Shown here one piece after another: positions 1-10,906 of a stretch of 64,000 bases of DNA (position 1 is the stretch's first letter; the number at the start of each line of letters is the position of its first letter). The DNA is from Paratinospora sagittata. Taxonomy: Eukaryota > Streptophyta > Magnoliopsida > Ranunculales > Menispermaceae. Location: contig CM069603.1 of NCBI GenBank assembly GCA_035771175.1, positions 25,210,286 through 25,274,285 of the forward strand, in the 5' to 3' direction. The notes beneath the pieces were generated by a model. It was not told where the DNA came from, ran no database searches, and saw nothing but the letters and a program-made list of their open reading frames with translations. Made by a program: the position numbers and the translations under genes.

Positions 1-1557
1 GCTAAGTATTTGGTATTTTTCATGTGCTTTGGCAATTTTGCATGTAATTTGGGGATTTTGCCCAAATTGGGACTTTTCACCCAAAGCAAGTCAATTTATG
101 AAATTGACTTGGGGATTGTTTAATTGGACCCAAATGGAGTAGAATCATGAGTTTAAAATGTTAGAACCTATGTTAAATTGATATGACTTAGTTCATTTTG
201 ATCTTATGTTTTATATTGGCCTAATTGGGGATTTTGACCAAGACTTGGTCAATTGATAAAATTGACTTGATGTATAGTCTAATTGACCCTAATTATAATT
301 GAATGTCATGTATATTAGTGGTTGGATCATGGGATCACCCTATTACATTCAATTAAGGTCAATCTCAGTTTAATTGAGTCTAAATGATTAAGTTGAGCAA
401 TATGGAAATTGGCTCAAGGGGGTAATCAATTTAGAATCTAGTTGACTTTAGATTGGGTTTGAACATGGGGTTTTGACACACTTTATGACTGATTTTCAAT
501 TGTGTGAACCGTGTTATTTCCAGGTCTTGTGATTGATCTTGAACCCGTTTAGTCAATTGGAGAGTGTTGGTGATTGGATTGGCTAGCCTTAGCCAATCAA
601 GGGTGAGTGTTCTTTTACTTTTGGATTATTTATATGTGGAATTGTAGTATAGAAATGTTTTAAATGCTTATGTATGATGGTATGCATGTTTTAATATTCC
701 ATGAAATACATTTGAGCATAATTCATTGGGATGACAATTTGGGTTGAGGCTCCTAGTTGGAATTTCCTCTTTTTGGGAATTCTCGTAAGTTTAGCGGCGA
801 TCCCAGTTGTGTACCTGGCAGAGGGTTTTATGGCTTGTGTATGGGTAGGTTTGTTTAGGCTAATCTTACGTGCTGCACAGCCCCAGAAATCCTATTAGGA
901 TACGAGTATTGAGTGTGTGTTCAGGTACTGTGTGTAGCGCACCAGCCTTGAACCCCCGTACTCAGGAGGTGTTAGGATTGCATGAGCATGACTATAAATG
1001 TTATGCATTGTCTTATGTATGACTTGATCCATTATGTTAGCATGTATGTAATCTATTTCGTCATCATGATATTTCAATGATTTATGATCTTACCATGTTT
1101 TATAAATGCACGTATATGCCACTTGTAAATAACATTCACTGAGCTGGCTGTAGCTCACACCACACCATCTTCTTTCAGGATCTGATAGAAAAGGAAAAGG
1201 GAAGGCTTGACTGCGGAGCGTCCCTTGTTTTTGTTTCATGTAGGTGTTGTACATTTAGTTTTGTATTTTGATAATTATGTACGTGATAACACCTAGTAAT
1301 TGTATATTTAACACATAGTTGGGATGTGTTGGATTTTGTATCATTTTGAAGACTTTGAAATTTTATATTTGGTAATTTGGAGAAGTAATATTTTATTTCA
1401 TTATGATCATGTTAGTTGGTTGTTAAGGATGTACTTTTATTTCTTTTTGGGGATTCGTATATGTATTTTAGGCTGACGGGACGTCGGGTGTACTGACTGA
1501 GGGTATACTAGGAGGTTCCCGTGCCAGTCATGACGTCACGTATAGTGGGTCGTGACA
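1..1557 (+). mobile_element. 3' part of a family-E gypsy LTR, nested in element A's LTR
   Basis: Non-coding. It shares ordered blocks with the complete solo LTR at 38,540-40,651: an LTR body with a short TTGG-rich stretch, 'gccaatc...gtgagtgtt', 'attcactgagct...tagctcacacc', then a 3' end in GGGTCGTGACA at 1,557. The start lies left of the window. After the end comes TGAGA and then the 3' LTR of element A. The equivalent place in A's other LTR reads TGACA, so TGAGA is probably the right-hand TSD. Whether this is a solo LTR or part of a full element cannot be seen. Confidence 0.75.
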
Positions 1558-1917
1558 TGAGATGTGGCTTGCAACATGCAACCGCCTCACCGACCAAAAT
1601 GTACTGCAAGCCCACAGAGAAGCGCGTTTCTTCCTTTAGGAAATGCGCTTCTTTGCAGCTCCCAGAAATGGTGCTCTCAGGTTTGCCATAGAAGCGCGTT
1701 TCTCCGCTTAGGGAGCGTGCTTCTTGCACCCAAATCTGAATTTTTTCTAAGTGTTAGGCATTTTATGATACGACTAGCCTCTTAGGGTACCAATAGCCCT
1801 AAAATACACGCCTTTACACTATCTAAAGGTCATGTACATACGTATACGCATACAAATATGTCTGACAATACGTATAAGTCAATGTACAAGTTTGACTCGT
1901 ACATACGGGGCGTTACA
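1558..1917 (-). repeat. Head of element A's 3' LTR
   Basis: On the minus strand it starts TGTAACGCCCCG at 1,917 and matches the LTR head ending at 5,539, including the stretch around GTTGCATGTTGCAAGCC. It carries clustered motifs of the type GAAGCGCGTTTCT (1,620-1,720). Only about 360 bp remain before the family-E LTR cuts in. Confidence 0.8.
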
Positions 1918-1932
1918 ATCTCCCCAACTTAA
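1918..1932 (-). other. Polypurine tract of element A
   Basis: On the minus strand, AAGTTGGGGAGAT lies directly before the LTR start TGTAACGCC. This is the usual plus-strand priming site of LTR retrotransposons. The preceding GAGGACGAAAT stretch is typical of plant chromovirus 3' ends. Confidence 0.75.
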
Positions 1933-1970
1933 AGGATTTCGTCCTCAAAATTTAAATCAAGGAACATACC

Positions 1971-4900
1971 TCAAGTGATGAACAAATCAAGAAACTGCTC
2001 CCACATCTGATCCTCTTGCTCCCACGTCTGCTCTTCATTATCATGAAATTTTCATTTGATCCTAACCAGTGGAATCTGCTTGTTCCTGAGTTTCTGAACT
2101 CGTCTGGCTATGATCTGAATTGGCTCTTCAAAATAAGTAATGTCTTCCCTAGCTTGTAACTGAGTTACATCCAAAATGTGAGATGGTATTGGATACTGTG
2201 TCGGGTCTGTATGGTATTTCCTCAACATAGATACATGAAATACATTATGGACACCAGCCAACTGTGATGGTAGAGCAAGTCGGTAAGCTAATGGACCTAT
2301 CCTCTCAAAGATTTTGAATGGTCCGACAAATTGCGGTGTGAGCTTTCCTTTAACCTCAAATCTCATTTGACCTTTCATTGGAGAAACCTTCAACAGAACC
2401 TGGACTCCCACTGGAAATTCTATAGGTCTATGCCTATTATCAAAATATCTCTTTTGACGATCCTAGGCTGCCATTAATTTATGCTTGATCTTTTCTGTGT
2501 GATCCATAATAACTGCTGGCCCAAATAACTGTGATTCTCTAACCTCAAACCAACAAGCAAGAGATCTACAAAGTCGGCCATACAAGGCCTCAAAGGGTGC
2601 CATACCAATCCTAGCCTAATCGCTATTATTGTATTAAAATTCACACAGATGAAGATATTCTCCCCATTTCCCACCAAACTCTAATATACAAGATTTGAGC
2701 AGATCCTCCAACATCTGTATCATCCTCTTAATCTAGCCATCTGTCTGAGGATGGAATGTTGTACTGAGACGGAGAGGAGTCCCAAATCGAGTCTGCATCG
2801 AATGCCAAAAGCTCGATGGAAATCTCGAATCTCTGTCCGATACAATAGATACGGGGACTCCATGCAATCTCCCTATCTCTCGAATATACAATCCGCTCAG
2901 TCTATCAACAGTCTTTGATGTTAATCAAAAGAAAATGTGCAAATTTAGTCAGCCTGTCAACAATAACCTAGATGGTACCGTATCTACCCTGAGATCTAGG
3001 TAATCCTGTGATAAAATCCATAATAATATGCTCCCATTTTCATTCTGGAATAGATAATGGTTGCATTTGTCCTCTAGGTCTCTGATGTTCAACCTTAACC
3101 AACTGACATACCCCACATTTCTGAACATACTCAACTATATCCTTCTTCATCCCATGCCACCAAACTGTTCTTTTCATGTCATGATACATTTTGGTTGATC
3201 TTGGGTGAATAGTATACTGAGACCTATGTGCTATCCAGAGTAATTCAGCTCTCAGATCACGGTCAAGGGGAACCCATAATCTCCCCTAAAATCGTATTAC
3301 ACCATCTGAATCTCGTTGCCAATTAGCCCATTCAACTTTATTAGCCCATGAGTTATACATATCATAATCAGGATCATGCCACTGCAAATCCTTAATGTTC
3401 TGAATTTTGCATCAGTCAGTTGTATATGCATCTGAGAATAAATATCGACATGCGGGGCAATAGAGAGTACACTCAATACTGTAGCTCTGTCTAACAATCG
3501 CCACTCGTGGGCCATCTGACAGGCCACCACACCAGTCTTTGTACCTTTCCTACTCAGTGCATCAACAATGACATTGGCCTTCCTAGGATGATACTCCAAC
3601 CTGAAGTCATAACCTTCAGGAATTCCAGCCATCTTCTTTGCCTCATATTCAACTCTTTCTGATCAAACAGATATTTCAAACTCTTATGATCATAAAACAA
3701 TGTGAACTTCTCACCGTAGAGATAATGCCTCCACAGTTTCAATGCAAAGACAACTGCAGCCAGTTCCAAATCATGCACAGGGTAATTCTTCTCATGCACC
3801 TTCAACTATCTAGATGCATAAGCTACAACTCTACCCTCTTGCATCAATACATAACCCAATCCGGAATGTGATGCATCTATATAGATCACCAACTTTTTCC
3901 CGGGCTCTGGAAGTACTAACACAGGTGCAGTAGTCAACTTCCTTTTCAGCTTTGTGAATGCCTCTTCACAAGGTACAGTCCACACAAATGGCACATTTTT
4001 CTGAGTTAGCCTAATAAGTGGTATAGCCAATTTGGAAAATCCTTCCACAAACTTTCTGTAATAACCCGCTAAACCCAGAAAACTTTGAATTTTTGTCACT
4101 GTGGTCGGTCTTGGCCAAGTTATAATTGCCTCTACCTTGGCAGAATCAACAGATATCCCATCTGCACTCACCACATGACCCAGAAATTTCACTTCATTTA
4201 TCCAAAACTCACACTTACTGAGCTTGGCATACAACCTATGCTCTCTTAATGTCTGCAGTGTAATCCTGAGGTACAGCTCATGCTCCTCTCGAGTCTTGGA
4301 ATAAATCAAAATGTCGTTTGTAAACATTACAATAAACTGATCCAAATATGGCTTAAATATCCTTTGCATCAAGTCCATAAACATGGCAGGTGCATTGGTC
4401 AAACCAAATGGCATCACAAGGAATTCATAATGCCCATATCTCGTTCTGAATGCAGTTTTCGGCATATCCTCTTCCCGAATCCTCAACTGATGGTACTCTA
4501 ATCGAAGATCAATCTTGGAAAAGAACTTGGCCCAATTCAGTTGATCAAACAAATCATCAATACGCGGTAGAAGATACTTATTCTTTATGGTCACCTTGTT
4601 CAATTGACGATAATCTATACACAGACGTAGACTACCATCTTTCTTTTTCACAAACAAGACGGGTGCTCCCCATGGTGACACACTGGGTGAAATAAACTCT
4701 TTTCCCATCAACTCATCAAGTTGCACTTTTAGTTCTTGCAACTCTTTTGGCGCCATTCTATATGGAGGAATAGAAATAGGCCTTGTGCTAGATATTAGTT
4801 CAATAATGAAGTTTATATCCCGTTTAGGGGGTAATCCTGGTAAATCATTACGAAATATGTCTGGATACTCACACACAATAGGGATCTCAAACAACTGAAT

Positions 4901-4985
4901 ACCTTATCCTTTTCTCCCTCTGGCTTAATACTAGCCAAAACTTCCATTTCTTCATCTGCAACCAATCTACCAGGGCATTTGCAAT
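1971..4985 (-). pseudogene. Element A pol (RT-RNase H-integrase) pseudogene
   Basis: Polyprotein remnant for reverse transcription and integration. The RT part is open from 4,894 to 3,806 and shows [38 protein letters not shown] and the primer-grip region; RNase H (DASHSGLGY, then [13 protein letters not shown]) follows. At the RT active site the usual Asp-Asp pair reads Thr-Asn-Asp (FTNDILIYS, codons near 4,310-4,320), so the first catalytic Asp is lost. A stop separates RT from RNase H at 3,806, a frameshift lies near 3,600, and integrase (about 3,250-2,412) has several stops. The integrase C-terminus (2,411-2,052) shows GKLTPQFVGPF and [11 protein letters not shown] stop near 2,052 precedes a short tail ending at 1,971. 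Tekay-like chromovirus is my best placement. Confidence 0.85.
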
Positions 4986-4999
4986 CTAACCATTGAAGT

Positions 5000-5539
5000 C
5001 ATTTGCATGTCACATACGTGAAACAAAGTGAAGAAAGGAATCCAAATATGGAATTTTTAGCTCAAAACACCCATTCTTACCTTAGGTTTTAGCTTTCCAA
5101 GCTCCTCCTCTTCTTCCTCTTTCGTTTCCTCTTCCTTAGCTCTGCAATTTTCTCAGTCCAGTAAGTTTAAAATGAGCTAAAAATGAAATGGCTAAAATTG
5201 GTCGTGACATGTGGCTTGCAACATGCAACCGCCTCATCGACCAAATTATTTAAAAAAAAAAAGAAAAAAATTGCTGGCCCATAGAGAAGCGTGCTTCATC
5301 CCTTAGGAAGTGCGCTTATTTGCACTTCCCAGAAATGGTCCTCTCAGGTTTGCCATAGAAGAGCGCTTTTTGCACCCAAATCTGAAATTTTTCTATGTGT
5401 TGGGCATTTTATGCTACGACTAGCCTCCTAGGGTACCAAGAGCCCTAAAATACATGCCTTTACACTATCTAAAGGTCATGTACATACGTATATGTATAAG
5501 TCAACGTACAAGTTTGACTCGTACATACTGGGCGTAACA
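5000..5539 (-). repeat. Truncated 5' LTR of element A
   Basis: Minus-strand LTR starting TGTTACGCCC at 5,539. It shares the head, the GAAGCG-type motif cluster and the GCATGTTGCAAGCCACATG block with 1,558-1,917. It continues into a region found also in the LTR at 33,490-34,683 (GAGGAGGAGCTTGG then CCTAAGGTAAGAA). It breaks off around 5,000, where pol-linker sequence begins. Confidence 0.75.
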
Positions 5540-8500
5540 GTCTTTCAGGACGCTAATGATTTAGCAGCGCTCTCCTGAACTTGATAAGTTAGGACGCTAA
5601 TAATTCATTGGGACGCTGATGACATCCAAGGTTGAATTGAATTGATTCATTAGGATGCTTACTTGTAAGTAGTTGCCTCCCTTTAGTCAACCTATGAAGT
5701 GGTCAGGAGGCTGACTCAGCATCAGCTTACTGAAAAATTTCTAAGTTCTTCAAAGAATTTATCTTTGAGGATGCTGATAGTTATAAGTTGGATAAACTAT
5801 CAGGATGCTACTTGGTTAGGAGCGCCCTCATCTTTGGGAATCAACTTAATAACTTTCAAGATGTTGATTGTCCTTCAGCGCACAAGGAAAGTTTTCAAAT
5901 ATTTTGAAATAACAGGACACTTACATAATTGTAGCACCCTTGTGTTTTATGTTTTAAAAGTTAGGACGTTTACTCGGAAAAGTAGCACCCTCATGTACTT
6001 AATTGTTTTAAAACAAAACAGGACACTTACTGTGCATTAGCACCCTAAGGGTTTAATCGTTTCTATCGCAAAGCAAGTCACGACCCTCACAAATTAGTAG
6101 CGCCCTCACTTCACTGTTCAGCATGAAGCTTATACATAATGAGCGCCCTCAAGGAACAAAACGACAAAGTTAATATTATGCGTCAGGATACTGATTACGG
6201 AATCATGACGCTAATTCAACAACCGTTATTGTTCTAACAAGTACACTATATTAGTCTACTTTTTCAGAACAGATCTTTGCACAGAATCCTTTTAAGATTG
6301 ATCAGAGATTTTCTCTAATTGCAATTGCCATTTTCATATAACATTCTAGTCGTTGTGTGTAAACGTTCACATTTGTATTTGAACTTCAAATGTCTAACAA
6401 CTATTTTCTACTAGGTCTATATATACCAACACTTTGAAACAAACAACTTGCGGATAATTTTGATTGTGCCAAAAACTTTTTGAATGTTAGTCATTGTTCA
6501 ATCTTTCAAAAGTTTTTCAAATGTTCTAAGTTTTCAAAGTATTCTTCACTGATACTTTACATAGTCAAAAGATTTTTGTATTGAGCTTCAATTATATTCT
6601 ATCTTTAAAAATCTATTTGAATTGGTTTTTACTCAAATATATAGCCTGGATTTATACTTAACATCAATCATGTTGATGAAAGAATTTGAGAAAAAGTTCA
6701 TTAGAGATACAGTTGTACTTGATTTCATATCTTAAGTATTGTATCGAACTATATTAGTAATTGTGTTAACTACTGAATAAAGAACCAGAAGTTTTCACAC
6801 TGTATATCTTATCTATTCTGAAAATTATGTGAGTCTATGTTTTACACTGGTCCTGCATTTTCAACTTCAATGTTTCAATGATATCGTAATGTTTTCGAAG
6901 AAGCACTTATGTGATTTTCATATCATTCACGCTTTTCAAAATTGCACTTGAGCAATACCGAACATTGAAAGGTAAAAGACTATAAGTGTATGTCTCTTAG
7001 CATTACGTATTCAAATTTATATATCTTTGTAATGCTATGCATATGAGCTTAATTATAAAGTGTTCTACTCAATTAGAACCAACATTATTAATTTGTGTTG
7101 TAATGCTGGTGTGTTTTTGGATTGAAACAACCAGATCAAGTGAAATGATTTCATAGTTGAAATCATGTTAAGGTTCATCCTCACCTATAAGTAGGAAAAC
7201 CGGTTCATCCTTACCCCGTAAAAGGATAGGTTCGTCCTTAACCTGTAAAAGAGAAACAGTTCTTGATCATTGCATATTTAGACATGTTTTAGGAGTGTTT
7301 TATAGTTGCTTTAGGATAATTTATGCATTAGTTGAGTGTGTTTACGTTAGTTTTGATTCATTTGTTAGTTTAGGACTAAATTGGTTTTTATGCATTAATT
7401 CGGTTTGTTAATTTATATGTTGGATCAATTTATGTTATGAGTGTTTTAATTACTTGTTTTCTTTTGTTTTTTTTTTGTAGGTATTTAAATGTATGGAAGT
7501 GAACATGAATGATGGACACAACATATGAGTAGCCTAGATGATTAGTCATAAAGAACCCAAGCCAAAAAGTGGAAGAAAATTGGCTAAGTCCACAGGAAGG
7601 AAATAAAAAGGAACAAAAAATGACTAAGTCCACAACACTGCACACCAATAGTGCTCTGGGAGTCGCGCCCTCATCACGGCGCCAGGGTGATCAGGAAAAG
7701 AAGGCTCTAGGCGCCGCGGCCCCATCATGGCACCCAGAGGAAATGTAACACAGCGCCACGGCAATCCCTTAATGGGGCGCCGCGGTGCCCCGTATTTAAA
7801 AGTTGCTAATTTAGCAACTTACGATTGATTTTTGGCAATTTTGGAAATTCCAATTGGACACGACTTTGGAGCACACATTATAGGGTTTTGAAAAGTTTTT
7901 TGAGAAGAACACATTGGAATAAAGAGGAGAACAAGACGGCTAGGAGGAAGGAACGTGAAGATTCGAAAGAAGATTCAAGTTCCAGATTTTCTAGTTTGTG
8001 GTTAATGTTTATTATTGAAGTTTTCTCCATGTCTTGTGTTATTTTCATTCACATTATGTACTAATCTGTTGTTTTAGAGGATAGATGGATCCTAACTTTG
8101 ATTCTATGTTCTAGTTTAGGGCTTTAATTATTGTTAATGGATTTGTGATAGTTTATTTATATTCCTCCATTGTTAATGCTTTCAATCTCTTAATCACGGA
8201 TTAGATGATCTTAGTTCTAGAGTGCGGCACTCGACAAAGGGTACTTTGGATCGGAACAAGGAAAATATAGCCTAGGTTATCGTGAGACTGATAGGAGATT
8301 GAGACCCTTTGAAGTTATTAAAAGAAATCATAGATCTTAGTGAGTTTGTAGGAATTAGATCTTTATCGATAGATCGAGATCAATTCCTATGAATATGCTC
8401 TAGCACGACACTCAATAGAAGGTGTTAGAAACATTAGGATTTCTGGCTTATAAACTAAGTAAATACATTAATGATAAATAATAGGAAAGAACATAGTTGA

Positions 8501-9105
8501 TAGTTAGGTGAAATCGATTCTCTAGATTATTTCTCTATTGATAATCTGTTGTTTTCATTACTTTGCTAGTTAAATAATTAGTTGTTTTCATTACTATTTA
8601 ATTGCTCAATCATTCGAATTTGATTGTCAAGAAAAAATTAAGGTAAAAACGTGATAGCTAGTGTTCTAATTATCCCTGAGGACGATACCCAATTTCATCA
8701 GATTATATTATAACTTGATTGTCTTGCACTTGCGACAATCAAGTTATTCCTTATCCCATAAAAGGAACATGGGTTTTTCCTCATCCTGAAAAAAGGAAAT
8801 GCAGTTCAACTTTAGCCTGCAAAAGGATAGGTTTGCCTTGAATCTGTAAAAGGGCATGTATAACGGTTTGGTTCTCACCCGTAAGAGAATCAATTAGTGG
8901 ATTGAGAAAATCCTAATCGAGATATTAGGTAGTGGACGTAGGCTTGACCGAACCACTATAAATCCTAGTGTGTTTTATGTTATGCATTTTACTTTATGGT
9001 TAGTATGTGCATTTAATTCCAATGTACCAATGTATATCACTAAGTCATTGTAAAAGTTTTAGATTGACCATCACACCCAATTCACCCCTTTTGGGTGCAC
9101 CAACA
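5540..9105 (+). mobile_element. Copia (SIRE-like) LTR, plus strand, interrupted by element A and LTR G
   Basis: Visible parts are 5,540-7,261 and 8,747-9,105. The 3' end is diagnostic of SIRE/Maximus-type LTRs: CCCAATTCACCCCTTTTGGG, then CACCAACA at 9,105. Upstream are many scattered short motifs, 'aggacgctaa' and 'agcgccctca' (5,548-6,240), and a run of 'aaaagg' phrases (7,170-8,850). The 5' end is hidden beyond element A. The next bases, GAGCCTAGCT, look like the 3' part of a gypsy primer-binding region (TGGTATCAGAGCC...), so this LTR probably landed just inside element C. No copia coding region is attached, so it is probably a solo LTR. Confidence 0.7.
7262..8746 (+). mobile_element. Family-G LTR inserted in the copia LTR
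   Basis: About 1.48 kb inserted into the copia LTR, with flanking copia phrases (AAAAGAG... and ...CCCATAAAAGG) on each side. It starts TGATCATTGCATATTTAG and ends near CACTTGCGACA. The end resembles the minus-strand copy at 45,389-46,819, and it shares TTTTTTGTAGGTA and a GC-rich GGCGCCGCGGTGCC stretch (7,660-7,790). Small reading frames inside (for example 7,825-8,064) look incidental. The TSD is uncertain (GTTCT versus GTTAT), so the ends are given to within a few bases. Confidence 0.65.
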
Positions 9106-10479
9106 GAGCCTAGCTAAAATACTCTAGAGGTGTGGTTGCATCTTCCATGAGTGAAGATTTGACTGGATGAAGATGATATACCCCACCAGGGAGGATCATT
9201 ACATTTATAGGTTGGAGTGAATGATCTAGAATAAGATAGATATACCCCGCCAGGGAGGATCATTACATTCATAGGTTGGAGTGAACGATCTAGAATGAGA
9301 TAGAGGTACCCCGTCAAGGAGGATCATTGCACTTATAGGTTGGAGTGAATGATCAAGAATTGAAATGGTTGTACCCCAATATGGGAGGACCATAATTTGG
9401 GTCTATTTCAGTTGAGAAATGATGTGGTAAGGTGGATGGATGATGAATGTGCATGATAGTAGAGGGGTGCTTGTTATATTATGTGTTATATGTTTCATAT
9501 ACTGCCTACGGCCTACCCTCCACCTATGAGACAGTCGACCCATCAACCATCAACGGGGCAATCGACTAACCCATTCGAACTGTTAAATGTGATCGTAGCT
9601 AGCATTGCTCGAATATAGGATACTCAAAGTGATTTGTTAACACGTATGCAAAACGCAGGAGGTCTAGAAGGAGCAGTAGTAGGTAGAAAAACCAGGAATG
9701 ATCACTGGCATTGTAAAATTTTATTTTATATATGAATGAAATGTTTTTTTAAGACTATCTTTGGTGGGCCGACTTACAACCATTCTTTCTTTTATATCAC
9801 TAACTTTGGAGTGGTATGGGACACAACAAAATTGGAGGATACTAAATAAGATGTGGAAGTAAGAAAACCCACGACCTTGTATGAAAAGAAACATTTGGAA
9901 AAAGTTGCATTACTAACATTATCACTAAGTTTACACGGTATGGGACAAGTGAACTTGTACGATACTATTAGTGAACTACGATTCAGCCGATGTTTTATAA
10001 AGACCGTGTTCATACAACTTACCTTAGTTGACACCCTTATTACCAAATTCATGTGGTATGGGACAAACGAATTTGGATAATAATCGAAAAGACTAAGCAA
10101 AAGAGTTTGAATACATAAGATCGCGATAGAACGTTAGATCAGGATACTTACTGAGAAAAATCTTAGAATTTTTATGACTCGTATGGATTTTCAATGAAAT
10201 ATATATGTATGTTCACAAAAATCAGAACCAAAACATTTGAAATACTTGCAAAGTTTTATACTTATTATATAAACATTCTAACCTTATTTTTTTCACTATG
10301 GCCAAACATACGAGGCATATAAGATTCTTTGATTCCTTAACAAAAACCTTACACTATACTTAGAAAAATAGGTGATTTTTATATTGCAGTACTCTCGAAT
10401 ATGTTGCTGAGAATATCATAACATTATACTTGGCTACGGTTCCTAAATCATGATTTTATTTTCTTCTTGCCAGTGAGAA
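9106..10479 (+). other. Element C leader with short repeats, no intact gene
   Basis: It begins GAGCCTAGCT, probably the tail of a PBS region. It holds a four-copy tandem repeat, a short open stretch at about 9,523-9,720 (with one stop) encoding a hydrophilic peptide of unknown nature, a T-run, and the phrase CTATCTTTGGTGGG (9,745-9,762). From about 9,810 to 10,070 there are three copies of a motif built around GGTATGGGACA. The related leader of element D (48,602-49,674) has the same order of blocks. The gag ATG at 10,480 follows a pyrimidine-rich TTCTTCTTGCCAG that looks like a splice acceptor. Confidence 0.6.
9165..9420 (+). repeat. Tandem repeat, about 64-bp period, four copies
   Basis: Four imperfect copies, each with a core like ATACCCCNCCAGGGAGGAT, then CATTAC, TTATAGGTTGGAGTGAA and TGATCTAGAAT. 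Copy starts are near 9,177, 9,240, 9,305 and 9,370. The last copy is the most diverged. It lies in the untranslated leader of element C. Confidence 0.8.
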
Positions 10480-10906
10480 ATGCAAACCAGGAAGAGAGGA
10501 AGGCCACGTACTGCCCATTCAGCAGAGGAGGCACCTCTTTAGATACAGAACCATGAACCGCCGCCTCCGACAATAGCACAGGCCACTCCCGACACTGCCA
10601 CTATGTCTGGGCAGGAAGTACCACCTCAACCCACACCCTTTGCCATACCTTCGAGTATGGAAGTATTCTTCGCCGGATTTATCGAGGCGATGAAAGTAAC
10701 TGTTCAGACGGTCGTTCGTGAGACCGCGGCCAATCCGGTTGTCATTGTTTAGGCACCTGTGAGATCTGGGTCGGAGACTCAAGCCGACCAGATTACAAAA
10801 TACAAGAGGCTACAACCTCTTACTTTTGCTGGCACCAATGATGCTGAAAAGGTGCAGAAATGGCTGGATGAGTCAAAGAAGGCTCTCAATGCAATGGGAG
10901 TCGATG
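10480..10906 (+). pseudogene. Element C gag, N-terminal part
   Basis: Start ATG at 10,480; the product begins MQTRKRGRPRTA, a basic N-terminus. It continues through a Pro-rich stretch, then MEVFFAGFIEAMK and ITKYKRLQPLTFAG, and reaches KWLDESKKALNAMGVD before element B. Two in-frame TAG stops (near 10,540 and 10,750) break it. The matching block in element D reads ITKYKRLHPITFNG and KWLDETRKALEAMG, which supports a real gag rather than chance. Gag would form the virus-like particle. Confidence 0.8.
10902..10906 (+). other. TSD of element B, left copy (CGATG)
   Basis: CGATG directly before the LTR start TGTGACGCC. The same five bases follow the 3' LTR end at 21,705-21,709. This proves insertion of B into the gag of C. 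Confidence 0.9.

Larger units (their letters stand above)
1558..5539 (-). mobile_element. Element A: minus-strand Ty3/gypsy chromovirus, deleted and decayed
   Basis: A minus-strand LTR retrotransposon reading from 5,539 to 1,558. Order on the minus strand: partial 5' LTR (5,539 to about 5,000), pol from the protease-RT linker to the integrase C-terminus (about 4,985-1,971), polypurine tract (1,932-1,918), and 3' LTR head (1,917-1,558). Gag, protease, PBS and the rest of the 5' LTR are missing: LTR sequence runs almost directly into pol near 4,985-5,040, indicating one internal deletion of several kilobases. The element sits in a copia-type LTR; GTCTT at 5,540-5,544 would be the TSD on this side. 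The 3' LTR is cut by the family-E LTR at 1-1,557. Confidence 0.85.

Noticed and set aside
5699..6040. 113-residue open frame
   Set aside because: Lies across repeated motifs of the copia LTR with no recognisable protein; probably chance.
7825..8064. 79-residue open frame
   Set aside because: Within the family-G LTR; no recognisable protein and weak conservation in other G copies.
9165..9420. CRISPR-like spaced repeat
   Set aside because: The repeats are imperfect, contiguous and about 64 bp with no unique spacers, in a plant retroelement leader.
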